Notes: generated by a model from the letters alone, not told the origin. DNA of 48,685 nucleotides from Dawidia cretensis (GCF_018598175.1 NZ_JAHESE010000025.1:64001-112685); one strand, 5' to 3'; shown: positions 16,439 to 26,243, numbered from the stretch's first letter. Translations and numbers: made by a program.

Positions 16439-18682
16439 TCACTCTCCTATATATCCACTCGTAATCGACCCTTCCGCGTGTAGCAACTCCTCCGGCGTTC
16501 CCTCAAACACAACTCGTCCGCCCTTGTGCCCGCCATCGGGGCCCATGTCTATGATCCAGTCTGCGTGGCGCATTACGCTTACGTTGTGCTCGATCACAAT
16601 CACGGTGTTGCCAGCGTCTACCAGGCGGTTCATGATGCTCAGCAGATGATCGATGTCCGACATGTGTAAACCCGTGGTGGGCTCATCCAGCACATAGATA
16701 CTGCCTTTCTTGTGCAGCTCGCTGGCCAGCTTGATGCGCTGGCACTCCCCGCCCGACAATGTGCTGAGCGGCTGCCCCAGTGTCAGGTAATCCAATCCTA
16801 CGTCGCGCAAGGCCTGCAGTTTCTTCTGGATCTCCTTTTGCTGAAAGAACTCACTGGCTTCCGTCATCGTCATATCCAGTACATCGGCAATCGACCTGCC
16901 GTCGAAGGTATACTGCAGCACCTCCTCTTTAAACCGCTTCCCTTCGCAAACATCACAGGGAACCTTCACGCCGTCCAGGAACGCCAGGTCGGTATAGAGC
17001 ACACCGGCGCCCTGACAATTTTCACACGCTCCTGCGGAGTTGAAACTAAAGAGCGAAGCGCTTACACCGTTCTTCGCGGCAAAAACCTTCCGCACATCAT
17101 CCATAATACCCGTATAGGTCGCGGGGTTGGAGCGCGTCGACGTACCCACGGCTGATTGGTCAATGACCACGGCGTCGGCATGCTGCTTTAAAAAGACATG
17201 GTGAATCAACGAGCTTTTGCCAGAACCCGCGACACCCGTCACCACGGTCAGGATACCGGTGGGGATCTGGACGCTCACGTCGTGGAGATTGTTGACGCGG
17301 GCGTGCTGAACGGCCAACGACCCCGTCGCCCGGCGAAATGTACTCTTGATCGGCGACGCCTGCCGCATGTGCCGTCCCGTCAGTGTGCCCGACGTCAACA
17401 GCGCGTCAAACGTCCCTTCAAACATAATGGTGCCGCCACGATTACCGGCGTGCGGCCCTACATCCACAATGTGGTCGGCGACTTTAATCACATCCGGGTC
17501 GTGCTCGACGACGATTACCGTATTGCCCTTGTCCCGCAACTTCTTCAACAAATCATTCAACCGGTGCACATCGCGCGGGTGCAGCCCCACGCTCGGCTCG
17601 TCAAAGATATACATCACATCCACCAGGCTGCTGCTCAGGTGCTTCACCATTTTAATACGTTGCGACTCTCCGCCCGACAAACTGCTCGTCTCACGGTCGA
17701 GGCTCAGGTAATCCAGTCCGATGTCCACCAGGTGTTGCAGTCTTTCTTTCAGGGTCACCAGCATGGGGCCTGCGACGGGCGCATCGATCGCTTCGAGAAT
17801 ATTGATCAACTCGGTAATTTCCAGCGCGGAAAGCTCCGCAATATTCTTACCGCCAATCTTGCAGTGCAACGCCGCCTGACTCAACCGCGCGCCTTTACAC
17901 AACGGGCACCGCTGCAGGCCGATGTAGGGCTCGACACGCTTTTGTGTTCGCTCCGACATCGTCTTCAGGTCGCGCTTGATAAAGGCCTTCGTAAATTTCT
18001 CGATCACGCCCTGGAAGGTAATATTCATCTCGCCACCACCAAACTGCATCTTCACCTTGCGCGGTTTGCTGTGCAGCAGCAGGTCCATCTCTTCGGGCGA
18101 GAAATCGCGCAGCTTCTTGTCGTTATCAAAGAGCCCCGAACCCTGATACATCGCATTCTCCCAGGTCGCAAACACCGGCACCTGTACCGCGCCTTCGTTT
18201 AAGGACTTGTCCAGGTCTACGAACGAGTCCGCCAGCACACCCATTTTTTTCCCCAGCCCATGGCATTCCGGGCACATGCCCTGCGGATCGTTAAAGGAAA
18301 ACGCATTGGAGTTGCCCGCATACGGCTGGCCTACGCGGGAATAGAGCAACCGCAACACCGGGGCGATATCCGTGATCGTCCCTACCGTAGAGTGTGACCC
18401 ACCACCCAGGCGCTTTTGGTCCACGACAACGGGCATACTCAGATTTTCGATGGCATCGGCTTGCGGGGGTGCATACCGCGGCAGGAAGTTGCGCACAAAC
18501 ATCGTGAAGTTCTCGTACAGTTGCCGTTGCGCCTCCGTGGCAATCGTGTCGAAGACGATCGACGACTTGCCGGAACCCGAAACACCGGTGAAGATCGTGA
18601 TCTTCCGTTTCGGTACGCGGAGAGAAATGTCTTTCAGGTTGTTTTCGCGTGCGCCGCGGATCTCAATATACTCTTGCATCAT
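16439..18682 (-). CDS. UvrA-like ABC ATPase (short, drug-resistance type)
   Basis: A 747-residue tandem ABC protein related to excinuclease subunit UvrA but about 200 residues shorter than the repair enzyme. Walker A motifs are GVSGSGKSS (about 33) and GVAGSGKSS. Signatures are LSGGESQRIKM and LSGGECQRIKL. Walker B segments are MYIFDEPSVGLHP and IYVLDEPTTGLHM. Zinc-finger cysteine pairs remain (CPECHG, CPLCKG, CENCQG, CDVCEG). Short UvrA paralogues of this type (DrrC group) accompany resistance to DNA-binding drugs and probably dislodge ligands from DNA. Its leader contains a hairpin at 18778-18814. The paralogue call rests on length and the shortened first half. Confidence 0.88.
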   Translation of the reverse strand: MMQEYIEIRGARENNLKDISLRVPKRKITIFTGVSGSGKSSIVFDTIATEAQRQLYENFTMFVRNFLPRYAPPQADAIENLSMPVVVDQKRLGGGSHSTVGTITDIAPVLRLLYSRVGQPYAGNSNAFSFNDPQGMCPECHGLGKKMGVLADSFVDLDKSLNEGAVQVPVFATWENAMYQGSGLFDNDKKLRDFSPEEMDLLLHSKPRKVKMQFGGGEMNITFQGVIEKFTKAFIKRDLKTMSERTQKRVEPYIGLQRCPLCKGARLSQAALHCKIGGKNIAELSALEITELINILEAIDAPVAGPMLVTLKERLQHLVDIGLDYLSLDRETSSLSGGESQRIKMVKHLSSSLVDVMYIFDEPSVGLHPRDVHRLNDLLKKLRDKGNTVIVVEHDPDVIKVADHIVDVGPHAGNRGGTIMFEGTFDALLTSGTLTGRHMRQASPIKSTFRRATGSLAVQHARVNNLHDVSVQIPTGILTVVTGVAGSGKSSLIHHVFLKQHADAVVIDQSAVGTSTRSNPATYTGIMDDVRKVFAAKNGVSASLFSFNSAGACENCQGAGVLYTDLAFLDGVKVPCDVCEGKRFKEEVLQYTFDGRSIADVLDMTMTEASEFFQQKEIQKKLQALRDVGLDYLTLGQPLSTLSGGECQRIKLASELHKKGSIYVLDEPTTGLHMSDIDHLLSIMNRLVDAGNTVIVIEHNVSVMRHADWIIDMGPDGGHKGGRVVFEGTPEELLHAEGSITSGYIGE

Positions 18683-18777
18683 AACATTTGGGGGTTCGTG
18701 AATCTGACTTTAACGGAAAACCAGCCTCAGAGGTTACGACGCTGCAAACTTCACGATGTAGCGCCCGGAAAAAGAAA

Positions 18778-18821
18778 GCCCACCCTGCGTCATAGGCCAT
18801 GACGCAGGGTGGGCAAATGTA
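18778..18821 (-). terminator. Perfect 16-bp hairpin with T-rich tail
   Basis: GCCCACCCTGCGTCAT (18778-18793) pairs perfectly with ATGACGCAGGGTGGGC (18799-18814) around a 5-base loop. On the minus strand it is followed by TTTCTTTTT. It lies 24 bases after the stop of the YdcF-like gene and is a good intrinsic terminator for the susC-susD-ydcF operon. On the minus strand TACATTTG (complement of 18814-18821), a perfect TAnnTTTG box, abuts the stem, so it may also lie in the leader of the UvrA-like gene. Confidence 0.8.
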
Positions 18822-18838
18822 TGGGCAACACGCTTATG

Positions 18839-20092
18839 CTACGGGTCCAGCGGATCCAGGGGATCCATATGCAAACACTCCATGACGGGGTAAAACTCGA
18901 TGACGTGATTCGTCAGCTGCTTTTTCCGTGTGTACGGCGTATATCCCAGCTCCCGGATGTTCCGCGCATCAAAACTATCGGCGGCGGAATATTTGGTTTG
19001 TGACATCGATGTTACAAACAACGATGGGCCCGTGACCGGCATTCCATACCGGACCATCAACCGCACCGCATTGCGAATGTTGGTCGTCGTGTGCCGCGCC
19101 TGCGGCTCGACAATAATGGCCGATGCAGGAATGTTATACTTCTCCATCAGGTACTTCTTCATTTCCACGGCCTCGTTATACGGTCCCTGAAACGGGTAAC
19201 AATACCCACCGGAAGGAATAATGAACGGCGCATCCCCTGCCAGGTACCGGCGCGCGGCCATATCGCAATGAATTTTTCCATTCGGACTCACCGGCGTCGT
19301 TGTCAGCGTCGGCCCCGCGCCCGGCAACACAATGGCGGCATACCGGTATTTCTTCCAATCGGTTTTTTTAATTTGATCGAAGGCCGCCTTGTTAATACCT
19401 TCTTCCAAAGGTTCCAGACGCGCCGGCTCATCCCGGTCGTTCGCCTGCATCAGCTGCATGGCCACCGCAAGCGATGGCTTGTAAAATACATCGAAGCCTT
19501 CACTCACCTCCGCCAGAGACGACATCATATCTTTCAACGTCGTGCGGTACATACGTGAGGTCACCACATAACTAACGGAGTCGATATGCGGGTAGCGCAT
19601 GCGTTTGCCCAGGCCATACTGGTTAATGATATAATCCATACCATAAAAACACTGATTCCACGCCTTGCCCAGCAATACACCGTTTGCCATACCCGCAAAG
19701 CGCTGGTAATAACCCGACGGCCGTAAATGCGCATCGATCATTTTGTCAAACGCCCTTTTATTGGCCGCGTAAACACTGTTTAATTCCCGGGCGAGCGACG
19801 CTGTATCGTTCTTCCAGAAAAAGTCAGGCATCAGGCTGGCAGGATACGAGCACGTATCCGTAACGTGTGCTTTCAGTATTCCAACCTTTGCCTGTAGAAA
19901 AGATTTCAAGGCAACGTTTCCCGCCAGAACGGCTTTTACATCCGGTGTCTTGTCGATCACGGTGAGTAAATAAAAATTCTTATCCACCGTCAGGTCGCCC
20001 GAAGACAGCCTGCGGTAATTTTTATCATACCCCTGCGCTGCCGCACATCCGGCAATCAGCATCAAAACAATAATTGCATGTACTCTCTTCAT
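18839..20092 (-). CDS. YdcF-like (DUF218) exported protein in a SusCD operon
   Basis: A 417-residue protein with an N-terminal export signal (MKRVHAIIVLMLIAGCAAAQ; the Cys also allows a lipoprotein reading). A helical N-terminal half precedes a DUF218/YdcF Rossmann-like domain from about residue 230: YAAIVLPGAGPTL, FIIPSGGYCYPFQGPYNEA, IIVEPQARHTTTNIRNAVRL and a C-terminal SMSQTKYSA. DUF218 proteins (SanA/ElyC/YdcF) affect envelope integrity; their substrates are poorly known. The gene starts 6 bases after susD, so it is translated in the same operon and probably acts on the imported ligand. The tail repeats DPLDPLDP. Confidence 0.8.
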   Translation of the reverse strand: MKRVHAIIVLMLIAGCAAAQGYDKNYRRLSSGDLTVDKNFYLLTVIDKTPDVKAVLAGNVALKSFLQAKVGILKAHVTDTCSYPASLMPDFFWKNDTASLARELNSVYAANKRAFDKMIDAHLRPSGYYQRFAGMANGVLLGKAWNQCFYGMDYIINQYGLGKRMRYPHIDSVSYVVTSRMYRTTLKDMMSSLAEVSEGFDVFYKPSLAVAMQLMQANDRDEPARLEPLEEGINKAAFDQIKKTDWKKYRYAAIVLPGAGPTLTTTPVSPNGKIHCDMAARRYLAGDAPFIIPSGGYCYPFQGPYNEAVEMKKYLMEKYNIPASAIIVEPQARHTTTNIRNAVRLMVRYGMPVTGPSLFVTSMSQTKYSAADSFDARNIRELGYTPYTRKKQLTNHVIEFYPVMECLHMDPLDPLDP

Positions 20093-20098
20093 GGCATG

Positions 20099-21634
20099 TT
20101 AATTATATCCATCGTTCTGATACATTTTCTCAGGATCGAGCTTGTATTCATCGAACGGTATCGGAAAATAAACATCTTTGGCAGACACGTTGTTCAGGTC
20201 TGAGATCCCATAATCCGCCTGATTCTTACCCTTGATATAGTCGACAAACGCCTGAGGTTCCGCGCCAAACGTACGGAGAAGATCAAACAGGCGATGATTT
20301 TCAAACGCCAGCTCTACCCGTCGCTCATGCAGGATCGCCAACTGCAACGTCGGGTATTTTGCGTGATACACCGGATCTGCATTGGCCACGGCATATAACG
20401 GCAACCCAGCCCGCGTGCGCGCCTGATCCAGGTAATCAATAGCCTCCGCGGTGTTTCCAAGACGCTCGTTCACTTCGGCAAGCATCAGGACGATATCGGC
20501 AAAACGCATCAGGATAAAATCGTTGCCCCCATAAGCGTTGACACCCGCAGTGCTGCTGGCATCGCGATACTTGGTAATAAACCAGGCCTTTGCTTTCGCA
20601 TTGTCAGCCCACTTCACCGAAAAATCCTTCCGCAGATCGTTTGCCTCATAGTCATTCACCAGGTCGGGGTTAACATAGGTTCCCTGACCAGTGCCCGGCT
20701 TCAATGAGTTGATGTTCTCACCGATGGATTGATTGCGCGCGGCCAAACCTGACGAGTAGTTCAGATCACCTTGCTTGTAAACAATCTGGAAAATAATTTC
20801 CGGACAGCTGTTCTTCTTCGTCACATCGAACACATCCGCATACGGAACATCAGGCAGTTGACCAAAGCTGCGCATCCCATACGCCGTCTCCAGGTACGTC
20901 CTGGCGTTCGTGAGATTCTCCTGGCTGCCCTCGGCAAAGAGCTCACCCAGCGTCAGGTACACCTGGCCAAGCAGACCATTGATCGCTGCCTTACACGTAC
21001 GTCCCTTTCCTGCGGCCACCTGAAGGTTCGGGATCTCGGAATCCAACGCCGCTTTCAGATCAGTAACAATCTGCGCATATACTTCCGCCTGCGGCACCCG
21101 GTAGGTATGCTCCACAATAGCATCATACGACGTCAGGTTCTCCGTCACCATCGGCACGTCACCCCACTTGCGCACCAGGTGAAAATACGTGAGCGCACGC
21201 AAGAAAAGCACCTCTGATTTATAGATCTTACGCGTCTCCTCATCCGCAAATTTAATAGAAGGATCATCGATATACGACAACACATAATTGGCACGCGACA
21301 CCGTCACATACAGCGCGCTCCAGTGTGACTTCAAATTGGTATTGCCCGGCAGCAACGAAAAATTGGTAAACTGAAAAGGTTCCCCTGCGCTCGACTGGTT
21401 GTCAAGGCGCCCGGCATTATCCGAACGCTCCTCGTTAAATAAGTCGCTGCTTTCGCCCAGGCAGTTGTTACTCCGAATGGCATTGTAGATCCCCGCCACA
21501 GCCTTGTCCACGTCGATCTCCGAAGAGAAATAACGATCGCTGGGTACCGCATTCGGGTTCGGTACATCCAGATAATCACTGCACGATGCCAGCACCAGCG
21601 CAACGATCACGAATAGAAAACTTATATTTTTCAT
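20099..21634 (-). CDS. SusD/RagB family outer-membrane lipoprotein
   Basis: A 511-residue SusD homologue. The lipoprotein signal ends in LVLASCSDYLDVPNPN, with the acylated Cys and the usual YLDVPNPN segment of the family. Helical TPR-like segments (SEVLFLRALTYFHLVRKWGDVPMVTE) and the C-terminal ILHERRVELAFENHRLFDLLRTFG are hallmark SusD_RagB sequences. SusD caps the SusC channel and binds glycan or other oligomeric ligands on the cell surface. It lies 14 bases after susC and 6 bases before the YdcF-like gene. Nothing in the sequence identifies the ligand, and no glycosidase is in this operon. Confidence 0.95.
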   Translation of the reverse strand: MKNISFLFVIVALVLASCSDYLDVPNPNAVPSDRYFSSEIDVDKAVAGIYNAIRSNNCLGESSDLFNEERSDNAGRLDNQSSAGEPFQFTNFSLLPGNTNLKSHWSALYVTVSRANYVLSYIDDPSIKFADEETRKIYKSEVLFLRALTYFHLVRKWGDVPMVTENLTSYDAIVEHTYRVPQAEVYAQIVTDLKAALDSEIPNLQVAAGKGRTCKAAINGLLGQVYLTLGELFAEGSQENLTNARTYLETAYGMRSFGQLPDVPYADVFDVTKKNSCPEIIFQIVYKQGDLNYSSGLAARNQSIGENINSLKPGTGQGTYVNPDLVNDYEANDLRKDFSVKWADNAKAKAWFITKYRDASSTAGVNAYGGNDFILMRFADIVLMLAEVNERLGNTAEAIDYLDQARTRAGLPLYAVANADPVYHAKYPTLQLAILHERRVELAFENHRLFDLLRTFGAEPQAFVDYIKGKNQADYGISDLNNVSAKDVYFPIPFDEYKLDPEKMYQNDGYN

Positions 21635-21648
21635 GGTAAAAAGTCTGT

Positions 21649-24600
21649 TTAGAATTGAACTCTGATTCCTGCGTTATACGATCTCATCAGCGGATACTTG
21701 CCGTAATCCACGCCGGGCGTCAGGTTGCCGCCGTTGGCATAGTCCACTTCAGGATTGTAGCCTCTGTATTTCTGGAATGTGTGCAGGTTGTCCGACGATA
21801 CATAGAACCGTACGTTCGAGATCGTATTCGATGTCAACGCCGCCGTGTTCCACGTATAGCCAATCGTCACGTTGGTAATCCGCAGGAATGAACCATCATT
21901 GAGATAAAAGCTGGACAAGCGCGTGCTGTTACTTTGTGTACCCCCGCGCGAAGCGCGATACACCTCTCCGCCGCCGGGATTCGCCGGCGTACGGAAACGC
22001 TCGTCCACAATAGCATACTGGTTACCCGAACCTTCCATATTCAGGTTGTAATAATTTTGTCCGTCCAGCACCTTATTGCCATACGTACCATTTGCCGACG
22101 CCGAAATATCAAAGCGTTTGTACCGTCCCGACAAATTGAAACCATAAATAAACTTAGGGTGCGGGCTGCCAATGATCGTCTTGTCGTTGTCGTTGATGAT
22201 CCCGTCGGGCTTCACATCGACAAAGTACAAATCACCCGGTTGCACCTTGGTGCTCTGCGACGACGACGGCGCATGCCCCGTGCCATTGTTCATAGCATCG
22301 GCCTCCTCCTGCGTCATCACCATGCCGGCCACCTGAAAACCATAGAACATACCGATGGGTTGTCCTTCCTCCGTAATGTGTGTCATATATGAGCGCTCTG
22401 CACCGTTAGTGATAATCGTCGAAGCGCCACCCAGGTCAAGCACCTTGTTGCGGTTCAGCGAGAAATTTCCACCCGCGCGAATCTCATAATCAGTCGACGA
22501 AGCAATCAGCCCATCGAGCTGAAGGTCGATGCCCCGATTGTTGATCTTCGAGTCCGGCAAATTCGTGAGCATGGACGTAGTACCCGACACTGCCGTGATC
22601 GGCTTCGAGAACAGCAGGTTGTACGTATAGCTGTCGTAGTAGTTGGCGATGACCGACAGGCGCCCGCCGAACAAGCCCACATCCACACCAAGATTTGTCT
22701 GCGAAGTAGATTCCCACCCCAGCTCGTTATCGCGGAAAGGACCGGGGTACATCGCTGTGACAACGTTATTCCCGATCACCACGCCACCTTTGCTCATCGT
22801 CTGCTGAAAATTGTAGGCGCCGATACCATTGTTACCGCTCAATCCCCAGCTGGCGCGAATTTTTAAAGAGCTTTGCTCACCCGCCAAATTCTTGTAGAAG
22901 GATTCATCCGAAACAGTCCAGCCGCCGGAAACAGAAGGGAAATAAGCCCAGCGGTTTTCCGGACCAAACAGCGAGCTGCCATCACCGCGGAATGTCGCGG
23001 TCAAATGATAACGATCGAGGTAATTCAGGTTCACACGGCCGAAAGCCGATGCCATCGTATACTCCGTAATCCCGGTTCCACTGTTCCGCGTAAAGTTGCT
23101 CGGATCTGCACCACCGCCGGTAACGTAAGGCACTTTGTCGTCCGTAAATCCATTGGCTGTAACATCGATCACATCCGTATAGTGTGATTGCGCAGAAGCA
23201 CCCAGCACACCACTCACGCCGAGCTTGTCGAACTTCTTGTTATAATTCAGAGTAAACTCCGTCAAGTAGTCTCGCTCGTCCGATCGCGTGTTGCGCGCAT
23301 TGGCCGCGGCAATGGCCTGGGGCGAATACGGAGCAAAAGTACTGGAGGTAATGCTCGTGGGGCGGTAATACTCCCAGTTCTCAGTATAGTTATAGGTACC
23401 GAACGACAGTCTTGCGACCAACGGCTCGATGATTTTATATTGCCCGTAGACGTTGTACGTAGCACGCGTGGTTTTACGGAAGTTCCGTACCTTCTCCATA
23501 TACGCTACAGGGTTCTCGATGTCGTTTTGAAAAGCATAGTCCGCAGATTGCGACGACATGCCATACTGCGCCGGTGTTCCGTCCTCATTGTACGCCGGCA
23601 AAAAGGGAAGATAGATCAACGCCGCCATGACCGGGCTTTGCTGGAAACGTCCCTCTGTCACCTCGTTCGATTCCGTATCCGTATACGCCAGGCTCGCGCC
23701 CACCGTCATGCGCTTCGAAATATCGATATCCAGGTTGGAGCGCAGGTTGTATTTCTTCAAACCGGTATTGACAATGATCCCTTCCTGGTCCTGGTATCCA
23801 CCCGAAACCGCGTAACGCACACCGTTGCGTCCACCGACAACCGACAAATTATGGCGGCTGTTGATCGCATTCCGGTAAAGCTCATCCTGCCAGTCGGTAT
23901 CATACTCCGGATCTTTGATCGTACCCGAGCCGAAGTCATACATATACTCGGGAATTCTGATCGTGTTGGCGTTGGTGTTGTTGGTATAGGCCGTCCGCGT
24001 GGCGTTATCGTCACGCACCATGTCGTCGTTCCACACCTTGCCTTGTGAGGTCACCAGGTCTTTATAGGTTTTGTTGTGCGCGTCGACAAAGAGATCGTAG
24101 AATTGCCGGGCGTTCAAAACATCCACCTTGCGGGCAAGCTGATTGACACCGAACTGATAATCATACGTGATGGTCGGCTTCTCTTCCTTACCCCGCTTCG
24201 TGGTGATCAGGATCACACCGCCGGATGCCCGCGATCCATAGATGGCAGCCGAAGCCGCATCCTTCAATACCTCGATGGATTCGACGTCTTCCATGTTAAT
24301 GAAAGGATCGCCGTTCTGCGGATAGCCATCGATTACGTACAGGGGATCGGAGCTCGCGTTGATCGAGCTTGTACCCCGCACGCGGATCTTCGTGCTTTTG
24401 TAGGGAGCTCCCGTTACCTGTGAGATTTGCACGCCGGCAACTTTTCCCACCAGCGCCTGCCCCAGGGTTGGCGATGTACGATTGAGCTCACCGGCTTTCA
24501 CGCTGGCAATGGCACCCGTAACATCGCTCTTGCGCATCGTTTGATAGCCTACCACCACAAATTCGTCCAGCGCTTGTGTGTCGCTCTCCAGCGCTATTTG

Positions 24601-24936
24601 TAACATCGTGCTGGTGCCGATCGTTTGCTCAACCGTTTTATAGCCCAGGAAAGAAACGACAAGGGTCGTGGCATCATCCGGCACACTCAGCGAAAACACC
24701 CCGGCAGCATCCGTGATCGCGCCGAGCGATGTCCCCTTTATCTGGACAGTCGCGCCGGGTATAGGCTCACCCGTCTCGGTGTCGGTAATTTTACCGCTTA
24801 CTTCTTTTCGTTGTTGAAGAAAAGCGGGGGAGCCTGTCTCGCCCGCAGCATGCAGGTGCGCGTAACAAAACACGACCAACAGCAGACACGCGATCGCGTG
24901 TAACAATTTGTTTGTAAATATTCTACTCATGTACAT
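21649..24936 (-). CDS. SusC/RagA family TonB-dependent transporter (no STN domain)
   Basis: A 1095-residue outer-membrane transporter. After the signal peptide comes a carboxypeptidase-regulatory-like domain (VSGKITDTETGEPIPGATVQIKG begins it, about residues 46-125), then the TonB box region DEFVVVGYQ, the plug (PLYVIDGYP, VLKDAASAAIYGSRASGGVI) and a beta barrel ending in NAGIRVQF with the required terminal Phe. There is no STN domain, so anti-sigma signalling is not expected, in contrast to the second SusC at 27452. ATGs at 24934 and 24928 are both possible starts. First gene of the operon susC-susD-ydcF-like. Confidence 0.95.
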   Translation of the reverse strand: MYMSRIFTNKLLHAIACLLLVVFCYAHLHAAGETGSPAFLQQRKEVSGKITDTETGEPIPGATVQIKGTSLGAITDAAGVFSLSVPDDATTLVVSFLGYKTVEQTIGTSTMLQIALESDTQALDEFVVVGYQTMRKSDVTGAIASVKAGELNRTSPTLGQALVGKVAGVQISQVTGAPYKSTKIRVRGTSSINASSDPLYVIDGYPQNGDPFINMEDVESIEVLKDAASAAIYGSRASGGVILITTKRGKEEKPTITYDYQFGVNQLARKVDVLNARQFYDLFVDAHNKTYKDLVTSQGKVWNDDMVRDDNATRTAYTNNTNANTIRIPEYMYDFGSGTIKDPEYDTDWQDELYRNAINSRHNLSVVGGRNGVRYAVSGGYQDQEGIIVNTGLKKYNLRSNLDIDISKRMTVGASLAYTDTESNEVTEGRFQQSPVMAALIYLPFLPAYNEDGTPAQYGMSSQSADYAFQNDIENPVAYMEKVRNFRKTTRATYNVYGQYKIIEPLVARLSFGTYNYTENWEYYRPTSITSSTFAPYSPQAIAAANARNTRSDERDYLTEFTLNYNKKFDKLGVSGVLGASAQSHYTDVIDVTANGFTDDKVPYVTGGGADPSNFTRNSGTGITEYTMASAFGRVNLNYLDRYHLTATFRGDGSSLFGPENRWAYFPSVSGGWTVSDESFYKNLAGEQSSLKIRASWGLSGNNGIGAYNFQQTMSKGGVVIGNNVVTAMYPGPFRDNELGWESTSQTNLGVDVGLFGGRLSVIANYYDSYTYNLLFSKPITAVSGTTSMLTNLPDSKINNRGIDLQLDGLIASSTDYEIRAGGNFSLNRNKVLDLGGASTIITNGAERSYMTHITEEGQPIGMFYGFQVAGMVMTQEEADAMNNGTGHAPSSSQSTKVQPGDLYFVDVKPDGIINDNDKTIIGSPHPKFIYGFNLSGRYKRFDISASANGTYGNKVLDGQNYYNLNMEGSGNQYAIVDERFRTPANPGGGEVYRASRGGTQSNSTRLSSFYLNDGSFLRITNVTIGYTWNTAALTSNTISNVRFYVSSDNLHTFQKYRGYNPEVDYANGGNLTPGVDYGKYPLMRSYNAGIRVQF

Positions 24937-25433
24937 AAAATTTTAAGCGCTGTGAATGTTAGGGAGCTGACCACGCTCATTGGAACCTTTCAGAGGCGGC
25001 AAAATTGACAAAATCATCGGATGACCTCCGCTCAATTTTATTAAGCAATCATTACGATTGATCGATTCTTTTTAAAGGCGTGTTAAGACGCACGAGTGGC
25101 AATGATTGTGATTTCGTTAGCGAAGACCTCCGTGGCAGCCTGACAATGACCATCCTCTCTAGCAGATGTTGCTCATACTTCACATAGACATAACGTTGTG
25201 TCGTCGCCGGTCATGCACGTAGCGCCCGTCACAGCGTTCGCGAATCCTATCGCCGTGGTCGCGAAAACGAATGTATCCCCTAACGTGCCGATCATCTTGC
25301 CCCGGGGCGCACAGACTTGCGTCGGTTTAAATATTATCCCAAAAAGAAAATCCACGCGCTTCCCACCGCCCGCGCCGAAAACCTAACCATTTTGATTTTT
25401 CCCCAAAAAGAAATAATTTCATCATAACAAACG
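24937..25433. other. Divergent intergenic region between susC and the ECF sigma gene
   Basis: About 500 bases without a convincing gene. On the minus strand, TTG followed after about 18 bases by TGATTTTG (near 25005-25040) is a fair -33/-7 promoter candidate for the susC operon. The segment 25095-25150 looks like a small repeat of the GTCATTGTCAGGCTG type found in many Bacteroidota intergenic regions, with a TTCG-ttag-CGAA core. The right end is AT-rich and presumably holds the sigma-factor promoter. Confidence 0.45.
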
Positions 25434-26102
25434 ATGGAAAACCATTCGTACCATAGAGAAGTGAGCATCTTTCTGTCTGCGAAGAAGGAAGAGACAGAGC
25501 GTACGGCTGACAAGGCCAGTGACCTGGAGCTTTGGAGCGCCTTTCGGCAAGGCGACGAAGCCGCCTTTGTGGACATCTACAAAACCTACGTCAACAAGCT
25601 CTATAATTATGGAACCAGGTTTTGCGGTGACCGCGAGCTGGTAAAAGACTGCCTGCAAGACTTTTTTATCTACCTCCGCAAAAACCGCGAGACCCTCGGC
25701 GACACCACGTCCATCAAATTTTACTTATTCAAGGCCTTCCGCCGGCGCGTCGTAGACTACATAAAAGCACAGGAAACCGAGCAAAAGAAAAATCAGCTGG
25801 CCGACATCTTCCAGCTGCAGATTGAGGTCTCCGACGAAGTAAAGTTTATCGACCGCCAGCTCCACGAGCAACAGCTCATGCGGCTCAACAACGCCATCGC
25901 AGCCCTGACAGAAAAAGAACGCGAGGCCATCTTCTATTACTTCTATGAGGGACTCAGCTACCAAGACATAGCCAAAATCCTGAATTTCACCCACATCGCC
26001 TCCGCTCGCCGGCTGATCTACCGCTCCCTGTCTAATATTAAAGACATGCTCATCATCCTATCCTGCCTGGTCGCCCCCGGCCTCCTGTCATTCCTTCGCT
26101 AA
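25434..26102 (+). CDS. ECF RNA polymerase sigma factor (FecI-like)
   Basis: A 222-residue sigma-70 family ECF factor. Region 2 spans about residues 25-100 (LWSAFRQGDEAAFVDIYKTY, KDCLQDFFIYLRKN). Region 4 spans about 150-200 (LTEKEREAIFYYFYEGLSYQDIAKILNF). A hydrophobic C-terminal tail (MLIILSCLVAPGLLSFL) is slightly unusual. It is followed by a FecR anti-sigma factor and a SusC carrying an STN domain, the standard trans-envelope signalling cascade: substrate at SusC, then FecR, then sigma release. It should drive the mannan locus downstream. Confidence 0.93.
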   Translation: MENHSYHREVSIFLSAKKEETERTADKASDLELWSAFRQGDEAAFVDIYKTYVNKLYNYGTRFCGDRELVKDCLQDFFIYLRKNRETLGDTTSIKFYLFKAFRRRVVDYIKAQETEQKKNQLADIFQLQIEVSDEVKFIDRQLHEQQLMRLNNAIAALTEKEREAIFYYFYEGLSYQDIAKILNFTHIASARRLIYRSLSNIKDMLIILSCLVAPGLLSFLR

Positions 26103-26233
26103 CCCAGCCCTGAAAAGCCGCCACACATCACCCCAGGCTGCCGGCCCAAAAGCCGCTTCCCGCCCCGATTTTGGTCCACTTTAAAAAAAAATCAACTTTC
26201 TCGGTATCATTCCAACGTTTGCACCCTTATAGG

Positions 26234-26243
26234 GATAAATAGT
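26234..26243 (+). promoter_or_regulatory. GATAAATAGT motif upstream of fecR
   Basis: This 10-mer ends six bases before the fecR start codon. The identical 10-mer occurs at 27418-27427, upstream of susC. A shared element before both genes is what a common promoter or operator for this signalling system would look like. The role is inferred from position only. Confidence 0.4.

Noticed and set aside
17198-18202. Open frame of 334 codons on the plus strand inside the UvrA-like gene
   Set aside because: It is antisense to a well-supported ABC ATPase with intact motifs; its Arg/His/Gln-rich composition is typical of a shadow frame.
23188-24048. Open frame of 286 codons antisense to susC
   Set aside because: The susC frame is fully supported by plug and barrel motifs; the antisense translation is Arg/Val-rich with no recognisable domain.
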